Shown here: one piece after another, positions 1-23,298 of the stretch | How the letters are laid out: every line of letters begins with the position of its first letter | Numbering within the stretch: position 1 is the first letter of the stretch | Assembly (NCBI RefSeq): GCF_964340395.1 | Contig: NC_135566.1 | Coordinates: forward strand, 3,919,001-3,983,000 | Direction: 5' to 3' | DNA: 64,000 nucleotides | Source: Glandiceps talaboti | Lineage: Eukaryota > Hemichordata > Enteropneusta > Spengelidae | Notes under the pieces: generated by a model | What the model saw: only the letters and a program-made list of their open reading frames with translations | Database searches by the model: none | What the model was told of the DNA's origin: nothing | Program-made: the position numbers and the translations under genes

Positions 1-852
1 GAAGGTCAGTGCTTTCTCGATTGAATTTTTAATACAGATGATCACTGGCTTTGGAGTTGTCATCGGCTTTCTAATCTAGCGATCCTACACCAACTTGTGA
101 CGCCACGCCAAATGAGTTTTTCAGCACCAATACTAGTTCTGAGTGTGAAATTACCACGAGAACTGTATTGAATCCAATTGGAGCGTTGTTATAAACCGAT
201 GACATTACTGGTACCCACGTGACTTTCAATAGCCAATTACAAGCACGTGTCAATGTGCGATGGATTACTAGTGACAATCTGATTTATCAGATTGAAGTCT
301 GGTGCTGAATAACTTATAGTGGTTGGTGAAGAATCGTCAGTTTAGAGAGCCCACAACTGGTTTCTCTGCTTAAAAGTCACTGGACTCAAGGGGTAAAACA
401 CGTGTCTCTACATTACACTATGTCTGTTAACATAGTGTGCTCCATGGAAATGCAAATCAATCCCATTCTTGCACTAAAATTAGGAAAATATTCAGGATCA
501 TCGGACAAATTTATGAAAATAGTTCAAAAATGACATAAAAAACAAGAATCCAATATGGGCATCGAACATGGTGTGAACTGTGCAAGAGAATAAACGATTA
601 CGTTTTCCATGAGAACAAAATAGTGAACACTTGAATTTCTTTTATTTCTAAATGACCATGAACAATCTGTCACTGGGCGATATTTCGAACGATGACTTAT
701 TAAAGTTAGAAAATATGCAATAGTGTGATTTCGAACATTATGGGAACACAGTACTCTATTTTTAGCAGTCTCAGAATTATAGATTATCGAAAGATCACAT
801 CGTGCATTTTCATACAAATAACCAATATCATTCCTCTATTCTTTTATACTAG
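1..852. other. Left edge, no exon recognised
   Basis: No reading frame here looks like coding sequence, and no repeat family or RNA gene is recognised. It is most simply intron of the + strand gene whose last exon begins at 853. Confidence 0.4.
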
Positions 853-1272
853 GTTGATAGTAACGACAGTGTACCAATATCTGGTGATTTGACTGAAAGG
901 AGTCGGAGCAGAGTTGACGACATGAGCCAACCATGGGAAAGGCACCTAACAGATAAAAATATGGACGTTATTTATGAAAATATAAAAAGGGAGTACCGCA
1001 GAAATAACCGTGAAATAAAGTGTTATGACATTGAACATGTTAGTGACAATTTACTACAGCGTGTGAATTCACTGGATTCAAGGGTAGGGATGTTGAAGAG
1101 AACGTTAACAGATACAAGGAATGCTGAACAAAAGTCCTGGACAGATCTGGAAATAAAATGGGGGGAACTTGATAGCATGATTTCTGATATTGTTGGTTTA
1201 AATCCGTTAACGCCCACTAGCCCATCGACCCACACACGCAAACGTCGGGGTCCCACGCTACGAATTCCCTAA
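853..1272 (+). CDS. 3'-terminal exon of an unrecognised gene (5' part outside window)
   Basis: A pyrimidine-rich tract ending in TTTTATACTAG precedes an open frame of 139 codons that starts in phase 0 at GTT GAT AGT and ends at a TAA at 1270-1272. The frame has no suitable ATG at its head, so I read it as the last coding exon of a gene that begins to the left. The product is polar. It contains a heptad-like stretch (NLLQRVNSLDSRVGMLKRTL) suggesting a short coiled coil, and a basic, Ser/Thr/Pro-rich tail ending THTRKRRGPTLRIP, which could be a nuclear signal or cytosolic tail. I do not recognise the family. An AATAAA lies about 370 nt downstream and the next gene converges from the right. The exon could instead begin at the nearby AG at 860 or 869. 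Confidence 0.5.
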   Translation, partial: VDSNDSVPISGDLTERSRSRVDDMSQPWERHLTDKNMDVIYENIKREYRRNNREIKCYDIEHVSDNLLQRVNSLDSRVGMLKRTLTDTRNAEQKSWTDLEIKWGELDSMISDIVGLNPLTPTSPSTHTRKRRGPTLRIP

Positions 1273-1640
1273 ACAGTAACTAGGAACGCTCGAAAAGTCT
1301 TTGTTTCTGTGCAGAAGTTTACGTATTTTGCGACATATTTCTTCCATCGAGTGAACGATGGCGTCATCATTGCAAATAAGCCAATGTCGTATCATGGTTG
1401 GCAACAAATAGAACCACTTATATCAGGGCATGCGTATCAGGTGGCCATTAAACTTTAAGATATTATCATTATTGACTCAGTGATTTTCAATGTACTTTGA
1501 TTGTGGAAATGGTTACATTTTTAAACGCTTGATTCATTTATTTATGTAATATGTGTGTAGTTGAATGTCTTATTTTATTGATACTAATACTCTTGCTGCT
1601 CCGAAGAATAGTTGATTTCTGCCAATCACATTTGAAAGTT

Positions 1641-1646
1641 AATAAA
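1641..1646 (+). terminator. Possible polyadenylation signal AATAAA
   Basis: AATAAA on the + strand, about 370 nt past the stop at 1272, is suitably placed for the left-edge gene. The hexamer is common by chance in AT-rich DNA. Confidence 0.35.
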
Positions 1647-1724
1647 AGACCAACTTTAATACGAATGATCTTCCCAGACTGGTAAAATGATTGACATTGT
1701 TGTAAAAAAAAGAATCTCGATTGG

Positions 1725-1782
1725 AAACCAACCAACCAGCCAGCCAGCCAGCCAGCCAACCAACCAACAAACCAACCAATTA
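1725..1782. repeat. (CCAA)/(CCAG) tetranucleotide microsatellite
   Basis: Alternating blocks of ACCA and GCCA tetranucleotides. On the minus strand they read as a Gly/Trp/Leu-Ala pseudo-peptide, which is an artefact of the repeat. Confidence 0.85.
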
Positions 1783-1816
1783 AATTGTGATTACTGTAAA
1801 TCTGTAATAGGTTGTT

Positions 1817-1822
1817 TTTATT
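1817..1822 (-). terminator. Possible polyadenylation signal for the minus-strand gene
   Basis: TTTATT on the + strand (AATAAA on the minus) lies about 615 nt beyond the stop codon at 2437. It is within 200 nt of the opposing gene's candidate signal, so the two 3' UTRs would nearly meet or overlap. Confidence 0.25.
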
Positions 1823-2046
1823 CATCATCTGTTGTCAATACACAACTCTGATATTTACTGTCAGATCATTTCCTCACTTGGTTTCCTAGACTACATACAC
1901 TCACATAGTAAACAACATTGGCATCACACACACAAACAACACAAAGTGTCCACGTGTTTAAAGTTGTATTGTGTAGATTTCAGTAGAGCAACGGACAGCA
2001 AGTTATAGTTACTTTACATGACACAATACAAAGAGTGCTCAGTAAA

Positions 2047-2074
2047 TTTGTTTGTTTGTTTGTTTGTTTGTTTG
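2047..2074. repeat. (TTTG)n microsatellite
   Basis: About seven uninterrupted TTTG units. Confidence 0.85.
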
Positions 2075-2269
2075 AAATGTATGTTCTGTCATATTGTTAT
2101 TCTTCCTACAGAACATGTACACAACTAACATAGACATTTAGTGTGTCACTGATATGTTTCATATTTGGATAATTACGGCAAAGATATGGTGAAAGATTCG
2201 TTTAAAACTTGTGGCCAGACAGGAAAGGGAAAGTGACGATTGTTTTATGCCTGGTCTAGAAAAAATATC

Positions 2270-2436
2270 TAGCTGGTCATGGAGATATTTCACTGAGTTG
2301 TTTCAGGTTATCAGCTGTTCCGTTGCCATGGAGAAATTTCACATAGCTGTTTCATACTATCAGCTTGTCCGTTGCCATGGAAATATTTCACGGAATGGTT
2401 TCAGACTATCAGCTGGTCCGTTGCCATGAAGATATT

Positions 2437-2446
<10 letters not shown>
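2270..2446. repeat. Minisatellite, about 58-bp unit, roughly 3 copies
   Basis: Repeating blocks contain CAGCTGGTCCGTTGCCATG followed by GATATTTCAC and GTTTCAG. The last unit runs into the reading frame of the minus-strand gene, so its final codons and TGA stop (2437-2439) lie inside the repeat. Confidence 0.75.
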
Positions 2447-13639
<11,193 letters not shown>

Positions 13640-16505
13640 AGTGTTGGTAAATATGCACTGCACGAAGTTGGATGGTGATGATTCGATGCCCTCTGAAAAG
13701 TGCCACTCAATTTATGGCAGTAAGATTATAAACATATCGAGTGAAGCATGTTTTAAGCGATGCAGATCTGTTTCCCAGCTCGTTGTATGTCAGTATATAT
13801 GACTCCAATAATTTACAGCCGTGTAAGAGATAAATAACACGAGCGCCCTTCCAGTATGGTGCATTGGCAGCCTCTAACCATCTCGTAGGTTCATAACAAT
13901 GAACTTGAGCTTGAAATGTCTGGTGATGTGTTGTTTCTGTCTTTAACGTCTTCCATATTGTAGGTTTGGTAAAGCCCAACTGAGAAGAGTAATGCACCGA
14001 CCACCTGATGTACATGAAATATTGTCACGGTTTCGGTGGAACAATCTACTTCGCTGAAGGGGTGGCAGTATGCTTCAACTGATGCGCTAGCTGAACCTAC
14101 GAATGCATCAGTAATGTACATTCATGGTGAGGCTTGTCCACGCATCGAGCAATAAACAAGGTTAATGTGAATAAGCTATTAGTAATTTATTTTACAGCTA
14201 TGCCTACTTTATGTATTGGTAATTTTAGTAGTTGCCATGGTCAAGTAACAACAAAGCCGAGGTGACTCAGTCGGTCGAGTGAGTACTCGGTGTACAAATA
14301 GAACGTAAAAGATCCTTGAAACTCGGTGTACATAACACGCTTGACATGTATTGCCATTCTTGTTGAATAGAGCTCGTGTTTGGTCGTCAAAGGTGGCTTA
14401 GCGGATGAACCTTTAATCTGTTCATTTTCTAATTCGGAACACAAACATCCGATCTATTGTTTGTTAGCAAATTAACTGGCATTCGAGCTAAGATTCGTTG
14501 TCCCCTTTACATAACTGTACGTTGTTTAGTCTCAATTTTTCTATATTCTGTTAATTTGCATGACAATCGAATACTGCAATGTAAACATGACAATTCCTCT
14601 TCAACAGGTAGTTCCTGAGAGAAACTCTTTCTCGATTTTTTTATCTAACTAAATACATCAATGGAGAATTCGAACTGTGACAAACTTCAGACAAAGTCTG
14701 ACGTTATACCCCTGTAGGGGAAAGTTTGTGACAGGCCACCTTTAGTCTTCATATTAATCGACTGTCAACAATCCAACTAATGAGAGCTTTATTTCAACTC
14801 ACGGGGAGGTCACATCCAAATCATACAGCACCTGAAAATGTGTGGTCAACTCTGTTTATGGGCCAACCAAGAGGTGGGATATATATTTGGCGCTATGTCC
14901 ACAAAGGGTAAGAAACCGAAGACAATCCGTACACAATGGTAGTGCAGTGTACATATACAAGTCATCCAAAGCTTTTCAGACTCGTATAAACATGTGGAGG
15001 GAGTGCTTTACAGGAGAAGTCAACCGAGTGAGTTTATCTTTGCAACTTTGCAGGAATGTTTTCGTCTCCGTATACAGTTCACATCGAGTTACGTTTATGC
15101 TTACTGGTCTACCGTGACGAGCCATTACTCTATTTTTGAGGAACATTCCACTTTGCCGAGGGGGTGTACTAGGTATGGGGGAAGATAATATAGAACCATG
15201 GAAGTATAACCGACCGTCAAAAAGCTGGTATTTGTATTTTCACAATATTCAGGCACATCACAAAAGTGAAGTAAGTTCATTTAGGGCTTCTTATAATCAC
15301 TATCGTCCGGAAATATTAGGGCTATGCTGAAATAAAGCCACTTTTTTTCAATAGTTAAAAGTAGATCACCCAAATCAAAGTATTTCAACTCTCTCTTAGA
15401 TTTTGGAAAATATCTCGCCTTTTTCGAAATGTCCTACTTCGTGATTGTTGATGCCGAAATTCTTCCCTCGATTTGTTTAGTGTGCAGCGTCCATGACGCA
15501 GATGGGGTTCCTTGGTTCTCCTCTTGTCCAACCCTAATTACGCTGTGAAAAGATATTGTGACAAACTCCACTGTAAAATATTTTACCCACAATACTGTTG
15601 AACATCACCTCCTTGAAGTCACACAAATCTCACCAGTGCACTGGGTTCTGTAAAAACATTTTCGACATTTACGAACGTCAACAGATTTTTTTTGAAAGAC
15701 ATGCATAATATTTGCAACGAAACTATGGAAAATACATGCACCTGTTATGACTCTGCCAAAGATGTAGATTACTCTGAATAGGTATAACAAAAGAAATTTA
15801 CATATTAAAACCCTTCATACAAACTGGCTACCCAGGTTAGTGATATTTTGACATTGAAAAATGTTTTATTCAGAATACATATTTAATTTAGCTTTTAGTA
15901 TTCAACATTTAGACCTTTATTTTTTTTTTATTGTTAAGCGTATTTTTGTTCTATATTATTTAAACATAATTATTATTCTTACAATATTGAGAAGTATGGA
16001 TTTTGAAGAAGTTATAAAATAAGGAACTCTAAGCATACCGATCAGGGAGAGTTGTTGGCAAGATATTGTACAGTGAACTCGTGGAAAGTACACGGGAAAC
16101 TCTGATATTGAACATCCAGACACTAGAATACTAGAATAGATTGCCTTTGAAAGCTAATAAGTGGTAGTGTTAGCAAGCCTTCGATAAGCGTGAAAAACTC
16201 GCTCCGTCACATCAAGGTGTTCGATTTGACCTTGTGTATGGCAGAACATACACTATAAAATTGAATACAGACACACTCCCCGGTATGCCAGCGTCTCTAG
16301 ACCACCACACAACCAAAAAGAAACCTGAAATATCACGACCAACTCGTGAAAACAAACGACTCAACCTTACAGAGGCGTACAAGAAAACGTCTCCCTAAAG
16401 GAAGAAGTAAAAATAAGTAATAATAAAAAAAGTGAAAATAGCGGTAAACCAAGAGATCATGTCACGAGTGTATTTGACACGATGTTGACTAGACGGTGTC
16501 CAGCA

Positions 16506-16650
<145 letters not shown>

Positions 16651-18348
16651 GAGAGAGTGGAGAAAAGTGTAACTATAGCTATCTGACCATGTCACCAAGA
16701 CTCCGCCCCTCAGCAACTGCCTGGCATATGAAAAACGTGCTTCGATTAAGACGCGGGATATCTAGACCTGAAAAGCAGGGAAAAATCCGACTTTCTCCAG
16801 TAAGGTACCGAGACGAGCCAAATACATGCATTCGGGGGCGTGACACCCGCAAGCTTTCCGCGACAATTCAAGTATATAAATTCAAAGTATTAAATAATAT
16901 CTTAATTTCATTTTAGACCAGGATAAGAGAAACCATCTGTAATGATGACGTCATATATGAATCAACTGAGACGACCCCCAAAAACTAAGTGATCATATTT
17001 AGCAAAACATATATCCATGGAAATGGAGTTTTCAAATTTATCAATTCATCCGAAGATATTAAAACATACACAGGACAATTTCATTGACAATCTGAGAAGT
17101 CATTTATTTTTAAACAAGGACGATATATAACGGATTTCTAAATACTCGATATATTTCACTTATACCTGGCCAAAGGTCGTACAGACGTCACATGTCGGTC
17201 AGAGGAGTTCTACAGTTACATCACAGACAAGAATGGTTACACGTACGAGTAGACAAAATGACCAACTAGATTGAAATTTTACGGTTTTAAATCTCGGCAA
17301 TCCCGAAAAACACAATACCGCTCTACTTGTCTTCAAAGAGATGAGTTTTTTTAGCAAAATCATTTTAACATATTGTCCCTTACGTTTATACTCAAATGTT
17401 CATCAGTTTCATTTTCTGCTACTGCGAAGTCCAAAAGAAGGCTTGTGTATAACAACTTAGGAGTCTATTGCTCATTGTTCTCCAATTTAGCCGCAAAATT
17501 CATGTACCGTGTAATATGTTTACTTTCCACAGTCATGTTCATTTTTGCTCATTTCAAATATCCCTTCATTCTCATCACAGAGCTTTTTCAAACAATACCA
17601 CTTTTCACTTATCGTCCAACCGTAAGGGGGCGTGATACCTCGTCTCACAACTATTTTTTGACAAGTCAAGATGCACAAACACATTCGATCAGTTCGATTA
17701 CTCCTAGTCCGGCCCATAAACACAGTCGACCAGTTCGATTACTGCTAGTCCCACTCTGTAAGGTACGCCGTGACAGTGCGCCCTCAGACAACAGTCAACT
17801 TTTAAACCATCTTATATTTATCACGAAAAACACAATCTACGATTGCAAATTAAAGAAGGTTATGCCCTATTTCAATCTTGTAAAAGTATTAAAATTGTCC
17901 ATATAGCCAAACAGATTGGGAAAACTTTGACATTTCATTACAGTCTAATACCCACTATAATAAGTTACTTCTTTTTTGTGTCTACAGCTTTGGGTTGTAA
18001 CTTTTTGTTTTTCCTTGAATAAAAAAAAAGTTCGCTCGTACAGTAGTCTGAAATAAATACCAGGATGTTGCAATGTTCTTCTCTAAATCATAACACTTGG
18101 TGGCGCTATTGGTACAGATCACACTGGAACACAGCGTACTTGATGATAAAAGTGTACGTTATATAAACATCAAAAAGATTATGGACAAATTGTTCAAATT
18201 GTAACTTTAGTCCAAACACAGGCTAGCATCGCAGACATTACCCTTATATATGTTGTATACTCCTGTGAATACTAGTATATCCTCATTATTCATTATTTCT
18301 TATGTCCATCGTTAACTATAATGAAAACTCATCTGTGCAAGTTCAGTC

Positions 18349-18546
18349 TAAGTTAATGGATTTAACTTTGTATTGCACCGAAATTTAATTAGTTTACCAA
18401 ACTTTTGAGAATTGGGGAAAATTGTCTGAAGTCACGCATGCGTCGTAACTTCAGAAAACACTAACGAAGCCAAGGTGGATACCTGGCGAAAGCTTTGGTG
18501 AGCTAATTAAATTTCGGTGCAATACGAAGTTAAATCCACTAACTTA
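18349..18546. mobile_element. MITE with ~44-bp terminal inverted repeats
   Basis: The left arm TAAGTTAATGGATTTAACTT and the reverse complement of the right arm TAAGTTAGTGGATTTAACTT pair, and the match continues through GTATTGCACCGAAATTTAAT. The outermost TA on each side suits a TA target duplication (Tc1/mariner type). The 110-bp core has no coding sequence. Confidence 0.7.
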
Positions 18547-18648
18547 ATCGTTTAGTATGTATTTCACTGACCATTGTTGAATATTGTCAGGGATCACATG
18601 AACTATCATTAAAAACACCACTTATGTTAATCTCCATGTCTTCAACAG

Positions 18649-18738
18649 GATGAATGCTCCAAAGTTAAAGCCATTCAGTGAAGATGCTGGCAAGAAAAGT
18701 ACCATCAACACATTTAACAAATCTATATTTCGCATAAG
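18649..18738 (+). pseudogene. Orphan sialyltransferase exon 5 (second half of sialylmotif L)
   Basis: A 90-nt open block lies between TCTTCAACAG and CATAAG|GTAAGA. It translates (after the split Arg) to MNAPKLKPFSEDAGKKSTIN then TFNKSIFRIR, closely matching exon 5 of gene A at 24,898-24,987. Both splice sites and the 2/2 phase are intact. No exon 1-4 or 6-7 homologue was found near it. It is most likely the remnant of an older gene copy upstream of gene A on the same strand. It could also be a spare exon of an undetected transcript. Confidence 0.8.
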
Positions 18739-18930
18739 GTAAGATGGTTGTATAAATTGTTTAAAATTGACACCTCATACAACTTTACATTATTCAGCAG
18801 TCAAGGTTGTGCTTTAGCCAGGTACAATTAATGAAGTTATCAATGACAACAGAATAATGGTTAAAATTAAGAGAATCAGTTTCAATAGAACAGTTCGTCA
18901 CGGTTGACTTGAAGCAAAAGTATTATCAAG

Positions 18931-19800
18931 GTGAGAGTAAAAGACTTGCCATTTTCAGTCGATGACGACGCTCTACTTGAAGATCTTTCTCCCTTTGGTT
19001 GCGAGTTTGTGAGTAGAGTCACTAAAGAAAGACTTCGCTATAATGGTAAACTTACTAATTGTTTCAACGGTGACAGAGTTGTCTACATCAAGGAACAGCC
19101 GTCCGAAGCTATTCCAAGATTTGACGTTTCTATCGCCGGATTTCCCGTGCGTATATTTTATTTCGGTCAACCCACCGTTAACGGACCGAGATCAGGTAGT
19201 GTCTCTGAATATCGAGACGATGCGAACAGCGTTGATACCGTTTCGAGAGCTGAAACCATGCAGTCGCGTGAAGAAAGTCAGCCTAATTACACGAATAACA
19301 TTGAAGTAACTGTACCAGCCTCTCCCGTCGCACCTATAATTTCTGAACCAGAGCAGTTATCTGTTGGTTCTAATACTAACCAGCCCAGGGATGATACTTG
19401 TGTGTTTTCGCGCACAATACAAACGACCAACAACTCTGCACAGGCTTATTTCGAAAATGTGTCAGCACAACAGAATGTTGTTAGTGCGGATTCGCGCTCA
19501 CCTTCTTTTAGTCCCAATACAACTGAAAACTTAAATGTGATTGATGAAGCACATTCTTCCTATGTCAATATCGCGACTCCATCGACCAATAAACATCAAC
19601 TGCCGGCGAGAAAACAAGCCGAGACGGACACAAGCCCATCTCTACTCTCTGAGAATCAGATGCAGTCGAACCTCGCAAATGTTTCAGAGAAAAACGAACA
19701 ACAAAGGCAAATGTATGTTCGGTCGAGTCCTGACGGAAGGAGGACACTGAGAAGCTTCTTTAAAGGTAAAGCTGACAGCAAACACAGAAAAAAGAGATAG
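18931..19800 (+). CDS. LINE ORF1-like protein (5' incomplete)
   Basis: A 289-codon frame beginning VRVKDLPFSVDDDALLEDL. It has no ATG at its head, and a TGA lies seven codons upstream, so the N terminus is missing or frameshifted. The first ~90 residues look like the RRM-like region of Tx1/L1-type ORF1 proteins, ending in FPVRIFYFGQP. In that family a zinc knuckle normally follows the GQP motif. Here NGPRSGSV follows instead, so the knuckle is absent. The rest is Ser/Thr/Asn/Gln-rich and ends with a basic tail (FFKGKADSKHRKKR). Role in the family: RNA binding during retrotransposition. Assignment is by motif resemblance only. Confidence 0.6.
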   Translation: MRVKDLPFSVDDDALLEDLSPFGCEFVSRVTKERLRYNGKLTNCFNGDRVVYIKEQPSEAIPRFDVSIAGFPVRIFYFGQPTVNGPRSGSVSEYRDDANSVDTVSRAETMQSREESQPNYTNNIEVTVPASPVAPIISEPEQLSVGSNTNQPRDDTCVFSRTIQTTNNSAQAYFENVSAQQNVVSADSRSPSFSPNTTENLNVIDEAHSSYVNIATPSTNKHQLPARKQAETDTSPSLLSENQMQSNLANVSEKNEQQRQMYVRSSPDGRRTLRSFFKGKADSKHRKKR

Positions 19801-19869
19801 TGAACTCAAACTCTTTGTACAAAGTACCAAAATGACAAATCGAACCCTGTTTTTTTTAGTTAAGTGTTA

Positions 19870-20238
19870 ATGGACAATGTTAATATAATTTCAATTAATG
19901 TTAAAGGAATTCGTAACAAAACAAAACGTTTGAAATTTTTTCACTGGCTGAAGCAACAAAAAGCTCAAATTGGTTTACTGCAAGAGACCTATCTTACACC
20001 AGAATTAAAGTCTCAAATAGAGAAAGAATGGACAGGTTGTATCTTTCACTGCTTTGCTCAGTCTGCACAAAGTTGCGGTGTTTCTATTATTTTCAGTCAG
20101 TCCTGTGAATGTGAAATTTCAAATGAGGACATTGCTACTGATAGTGAAGGTAGATTGCTTTTTGTTAATTGTCATTTCAGAAATTCTTCATTTTCTCTTG
20201 TCAACATGTATGCCCCCAATATTATGCGTTTTCAATGA
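19870..20238 (+). pseudogene. LINE ORF2 fragment, N-terminal endonuclease
   Basis: From ATG GAC AAT, 122 codons match the start of an AP-type (exonuclease-endonuclease-phosphatase) domain. The Asn-containing strand is NIISINVKGIRNKTKRLKFF, the catalytic Glu is in LLQETYL, then GVSIIFS and LVNMYAPN follow. The frame ends a few residues after YAPN, where the rest of the endonuclease and the whole reverse transcriptase should follow. The retained part has no internal stop, so the truncation may be fairly recent. Confidence 0.75.
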
Positions 20239-21087
20239 ATTGAGTTACGAACAAGGATTTGGCGTACGTTGTTTCACGTTGACTTTTCAAGTAGGAAACC
20301 ATGATAATATTGTTCAAAACAAACATCCAATCCTCATCCATCTGGCCACTTTAATAGTATGTACATTAATGTACATGCACGTGCATGCATTCATAAGTGC
20401 ACTGGTTTCTTTCAGACAGTCAGTTAGATTCTGTTGCATTATACACATGATTTCGATGTTGGTAAGTTTTCCATGCAATTTACAAACAATACAATAAACC
20501 AAAGTTTATACAGAATAAAAAAATGTAGAATTGTGTCCTCTGTGTAACAGCTTTCACTGTCTATTTAGATGTTTACAGAACAAGACGTGTGATGTAACAT
20601 AAATGCAAAGAAGAAAAGAAAACTGTGTTGAACAATAGGTACTACTGTACACATTTCAAATGTAAATGTACACAGGTCCTTTCTTTACCACTGCAAGTCA
20701 TTAAAGTGCAGCTTATTAAGGCCCAGTGAGCTAAAAACGTCGTCTGTGTGATGTACATAATTTAACAATAGAGAGAATGGTTGCATTTACTTTGCAGTGC
20801 ATTAATAGGGTAGCCAACCTCTTGAAGACTTTCAGCCATTTGTCTCCAATGTCATGCACTTTCTACTATGTCACATCACAATAGAAAGACGTTGGAGTTA
20901 TTGTGATCACGTCGATATGCATGATAGCGACACATAGCGTGGAAGTGTTATTTTAGAGGAACCCAATGTAGCGAATCAGAAGGTATCAGGGGACACTTAT
21001 ACCTCAATGGATGAATATATACCTCGGAAGATTGTATCAATGCAGACACCATTGTGACTAGGAAATCTTATCAATATAAATAACATC
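20239..21087. other. Upstream flank of gene A
   Basis: No exon or repeat family is recognised. It would hold the promoter and 5' UTR of gene A. A CAATATAAATAAC stretch sits just before the ATG, too close to act as a TATA box for it. Confidence 0.4.
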
Positions 21088-21838
21088 ATGACAGTTCCCC
21101 TATGTTGTCGGTGTATGCGGAATTGCTGTCGAACGTTGTGTCTAACCAAAATACAAATACTGTATATTATGTGTTTAATCTGTCCAGTGATATTTTATTT
21201 GACACTTGTGACGAACTCTACGGCTAAACATGATAACTTTTCAACGAGGAGAGACTTCATAAGGTAGGTTCAATCATAGACGTCTATGGTGTAATCCCTC
21301 CCCCCCCCCCCCAACAAACAAACTGCAGATTTTTTACCTCCCATACATGCCGTAAGGGACGAATGCTTGTTATTGTCTTTTCATCAATACGTGTGTCTGC
21401 GAACACGATCGATATCTCAAAAACTACAGCTCCAATTGTCACACGTATATCACAGGAACTGATTAGATTTTGGTACGACACATATGAATATTAATGAGCC
21501 ACTTGCATAAATAATGGGGGACGTGGGTTCAATTCCTACATGTGTCACTTTGCTTTCCTCATTTATAACAAATAAATAATGGCTGATCATTGAGCAGGAT
21601 GTTGAGAATAACGGCTTTAAATTACACGTAACTTAGCACACATATTATGATAAGTAATTACGTAAGCTTGACAACTGTTTCGGTAAACATACCGTGCGAT
21701 ATTAAGATTGTTCATAGACTCTCTGGTGGAGGGTCAATGGAATGTTTTTTATGATTAATAGATTCAGTTTTCACGTCACCCCTTTGCGCCCTCGTTGACT
21801 TTTATGCATGTCGATACAGTTATATAAACATTTGACGT

Positions 21839-21884
<46 letters not shown>

Positions 21885-22935
21885 ATTATTCTTGTTGCTG
21901 TTGTTGCTGCTGCCGTTGTAGTTGTTGACTTGTTTTAAGTGTTTGATTGCTTGAATGTTTGTTTTTTGTAACAGTAACTGCAAAAATATGAACTTATACT
22001 ACACACTATCATAAATTATGTGAAAGTACAGAACATTCGATATATCTATACATGTATTTCGCATTTATGTTCGATATTATAAATAATCTTTGCTTGTTCA
22101 ATTCACTCTTCTTTATTCCCTTTGCACGATTCACCTATATAATACCAGTCCTCCATATCTCTGAGTCAAATCAAGCAATCTTCACTTGCTAATTGTCTGT
22201 GTCTTATGCAACAATTGAAAACCGTCCCTTACGGGAGGCATTCAGTTTACATGTGGGAGTTCATCGGTTACGTAATCCTACGTGCATATTATATACACAA
22301 TAATGTAATACTAGTACTATGGGTAGCCACTTTTCCCTACGACGCAGAATATATCAGCCGTGCAGAACAATTGATATTCGATTGTATACATCTCGAAACT
22401 AAAGAGTTATTGTAAGTCTATTTGTCACTCAGTGATTTTTCACATTTGAACACATTGTAAACCACACCCTTATTCACCTCGCACAGAATTTCTTGTGTGA
22501 CTTTTACACGTAACTGCGCAGAATCGAAATTGTTATATAACAAATGTTAGGCTGACATGAATATTCTCTATTGATGACATGTGATGATTATTATCTTTGA
22601 AATCAATTAATTAATTGATATGCAGATACCTTCACTTTGCAAATATCATAACTTGTGGTTTCCATTTACAGGCAAAACGAAAACTTATATTATGATGTAT
22701 ACCAGCCCGAAGACCACACAAAGGAAACAAATAACCGAAGTATACCGTTTGACATCAGGCAGAAATTCAACTTTTCAAAAGAACATGACGATCCTATAGG
22801 ATTCATAAATGAAATAAAAGAGAGACTGGCGGTACCATGGAAACAAAATATTACAAACAGAGACAATATCAGGTCAGTGAACATCAAAGCAAACGTATAT
22901 GTATTGTGCGATTATTTCGTGTCTGCCTGCCTGCC

Positions 22936-22971
<36 letters not shown>

Positions 22972-23265
22972 ACGTCCGCCTCTGTCTGTCCATCCCCATG
23001 CATACATGCATGCGTACACGCACGCACGCACACACACACACACACGCACGCACGCACGCACGCACGCACCCATCCATCCATCCATCCATCCATCCATCCA
23101 TACATACATACATATATACATACATACATACATACATAGTTAAGTCTCCCTAGTTTTTTTATCTAACAGTGTTTTCAAAGGACTTCACATTCCAGGTACA
23201 ATACCTACTATAAGATTAACAATTCTTTGGATACTATAGGATATAAAATGTAACAAGGCATACAC

Positions 23266-23298
<33 letters not shown>

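Larger units (their letters stand above)
18931..20238 (+). mobile_element. 3'-truncated non-LTR retrotransposon (L1/Tx1-like)
   Basis: Two consecutive open frames in the order and spacing of a LINE, ORF1 then ORF2, 69 nt apart. Only the endonuclease start of ORF2 remains and no reverse transcriptase follows. Loss of the 3' part is unusual, because target-primed reverse transcription normally truncates the 5' end. Later deletion or recombination is the likely cause. It sits between the orphan exon and exon 1 of gene A. The outer ends and target duplication were not found. Confidence 0.7.

Noticed and set aside
13640-13663. Start of the left minus-strand gene at 13,663
   Set aside because: That codon is GTG, not ATG. 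The first ATG in frame is at 13,639, in an acceptable context (ACTATGT).
17373-17906. 177-codon + strand open frame
   Set aside because: No ATG-led domain, hydrophobic AT-rich composition typical of chance frames, and no splice-linked partner exons.
20054-20497. 147-codon + strand frame overlapping the LINE ORF2 fragment
   Set aside because: It is an out-of-frame shadow of the endonuclease fragment that runs into non-coding sequence.
21500-21545. Possible tRNA gene (GGGTTCAATTCC resembles a B box)
   Set aside because: No matching A box or acceptor stem at tRNA distance upstream.
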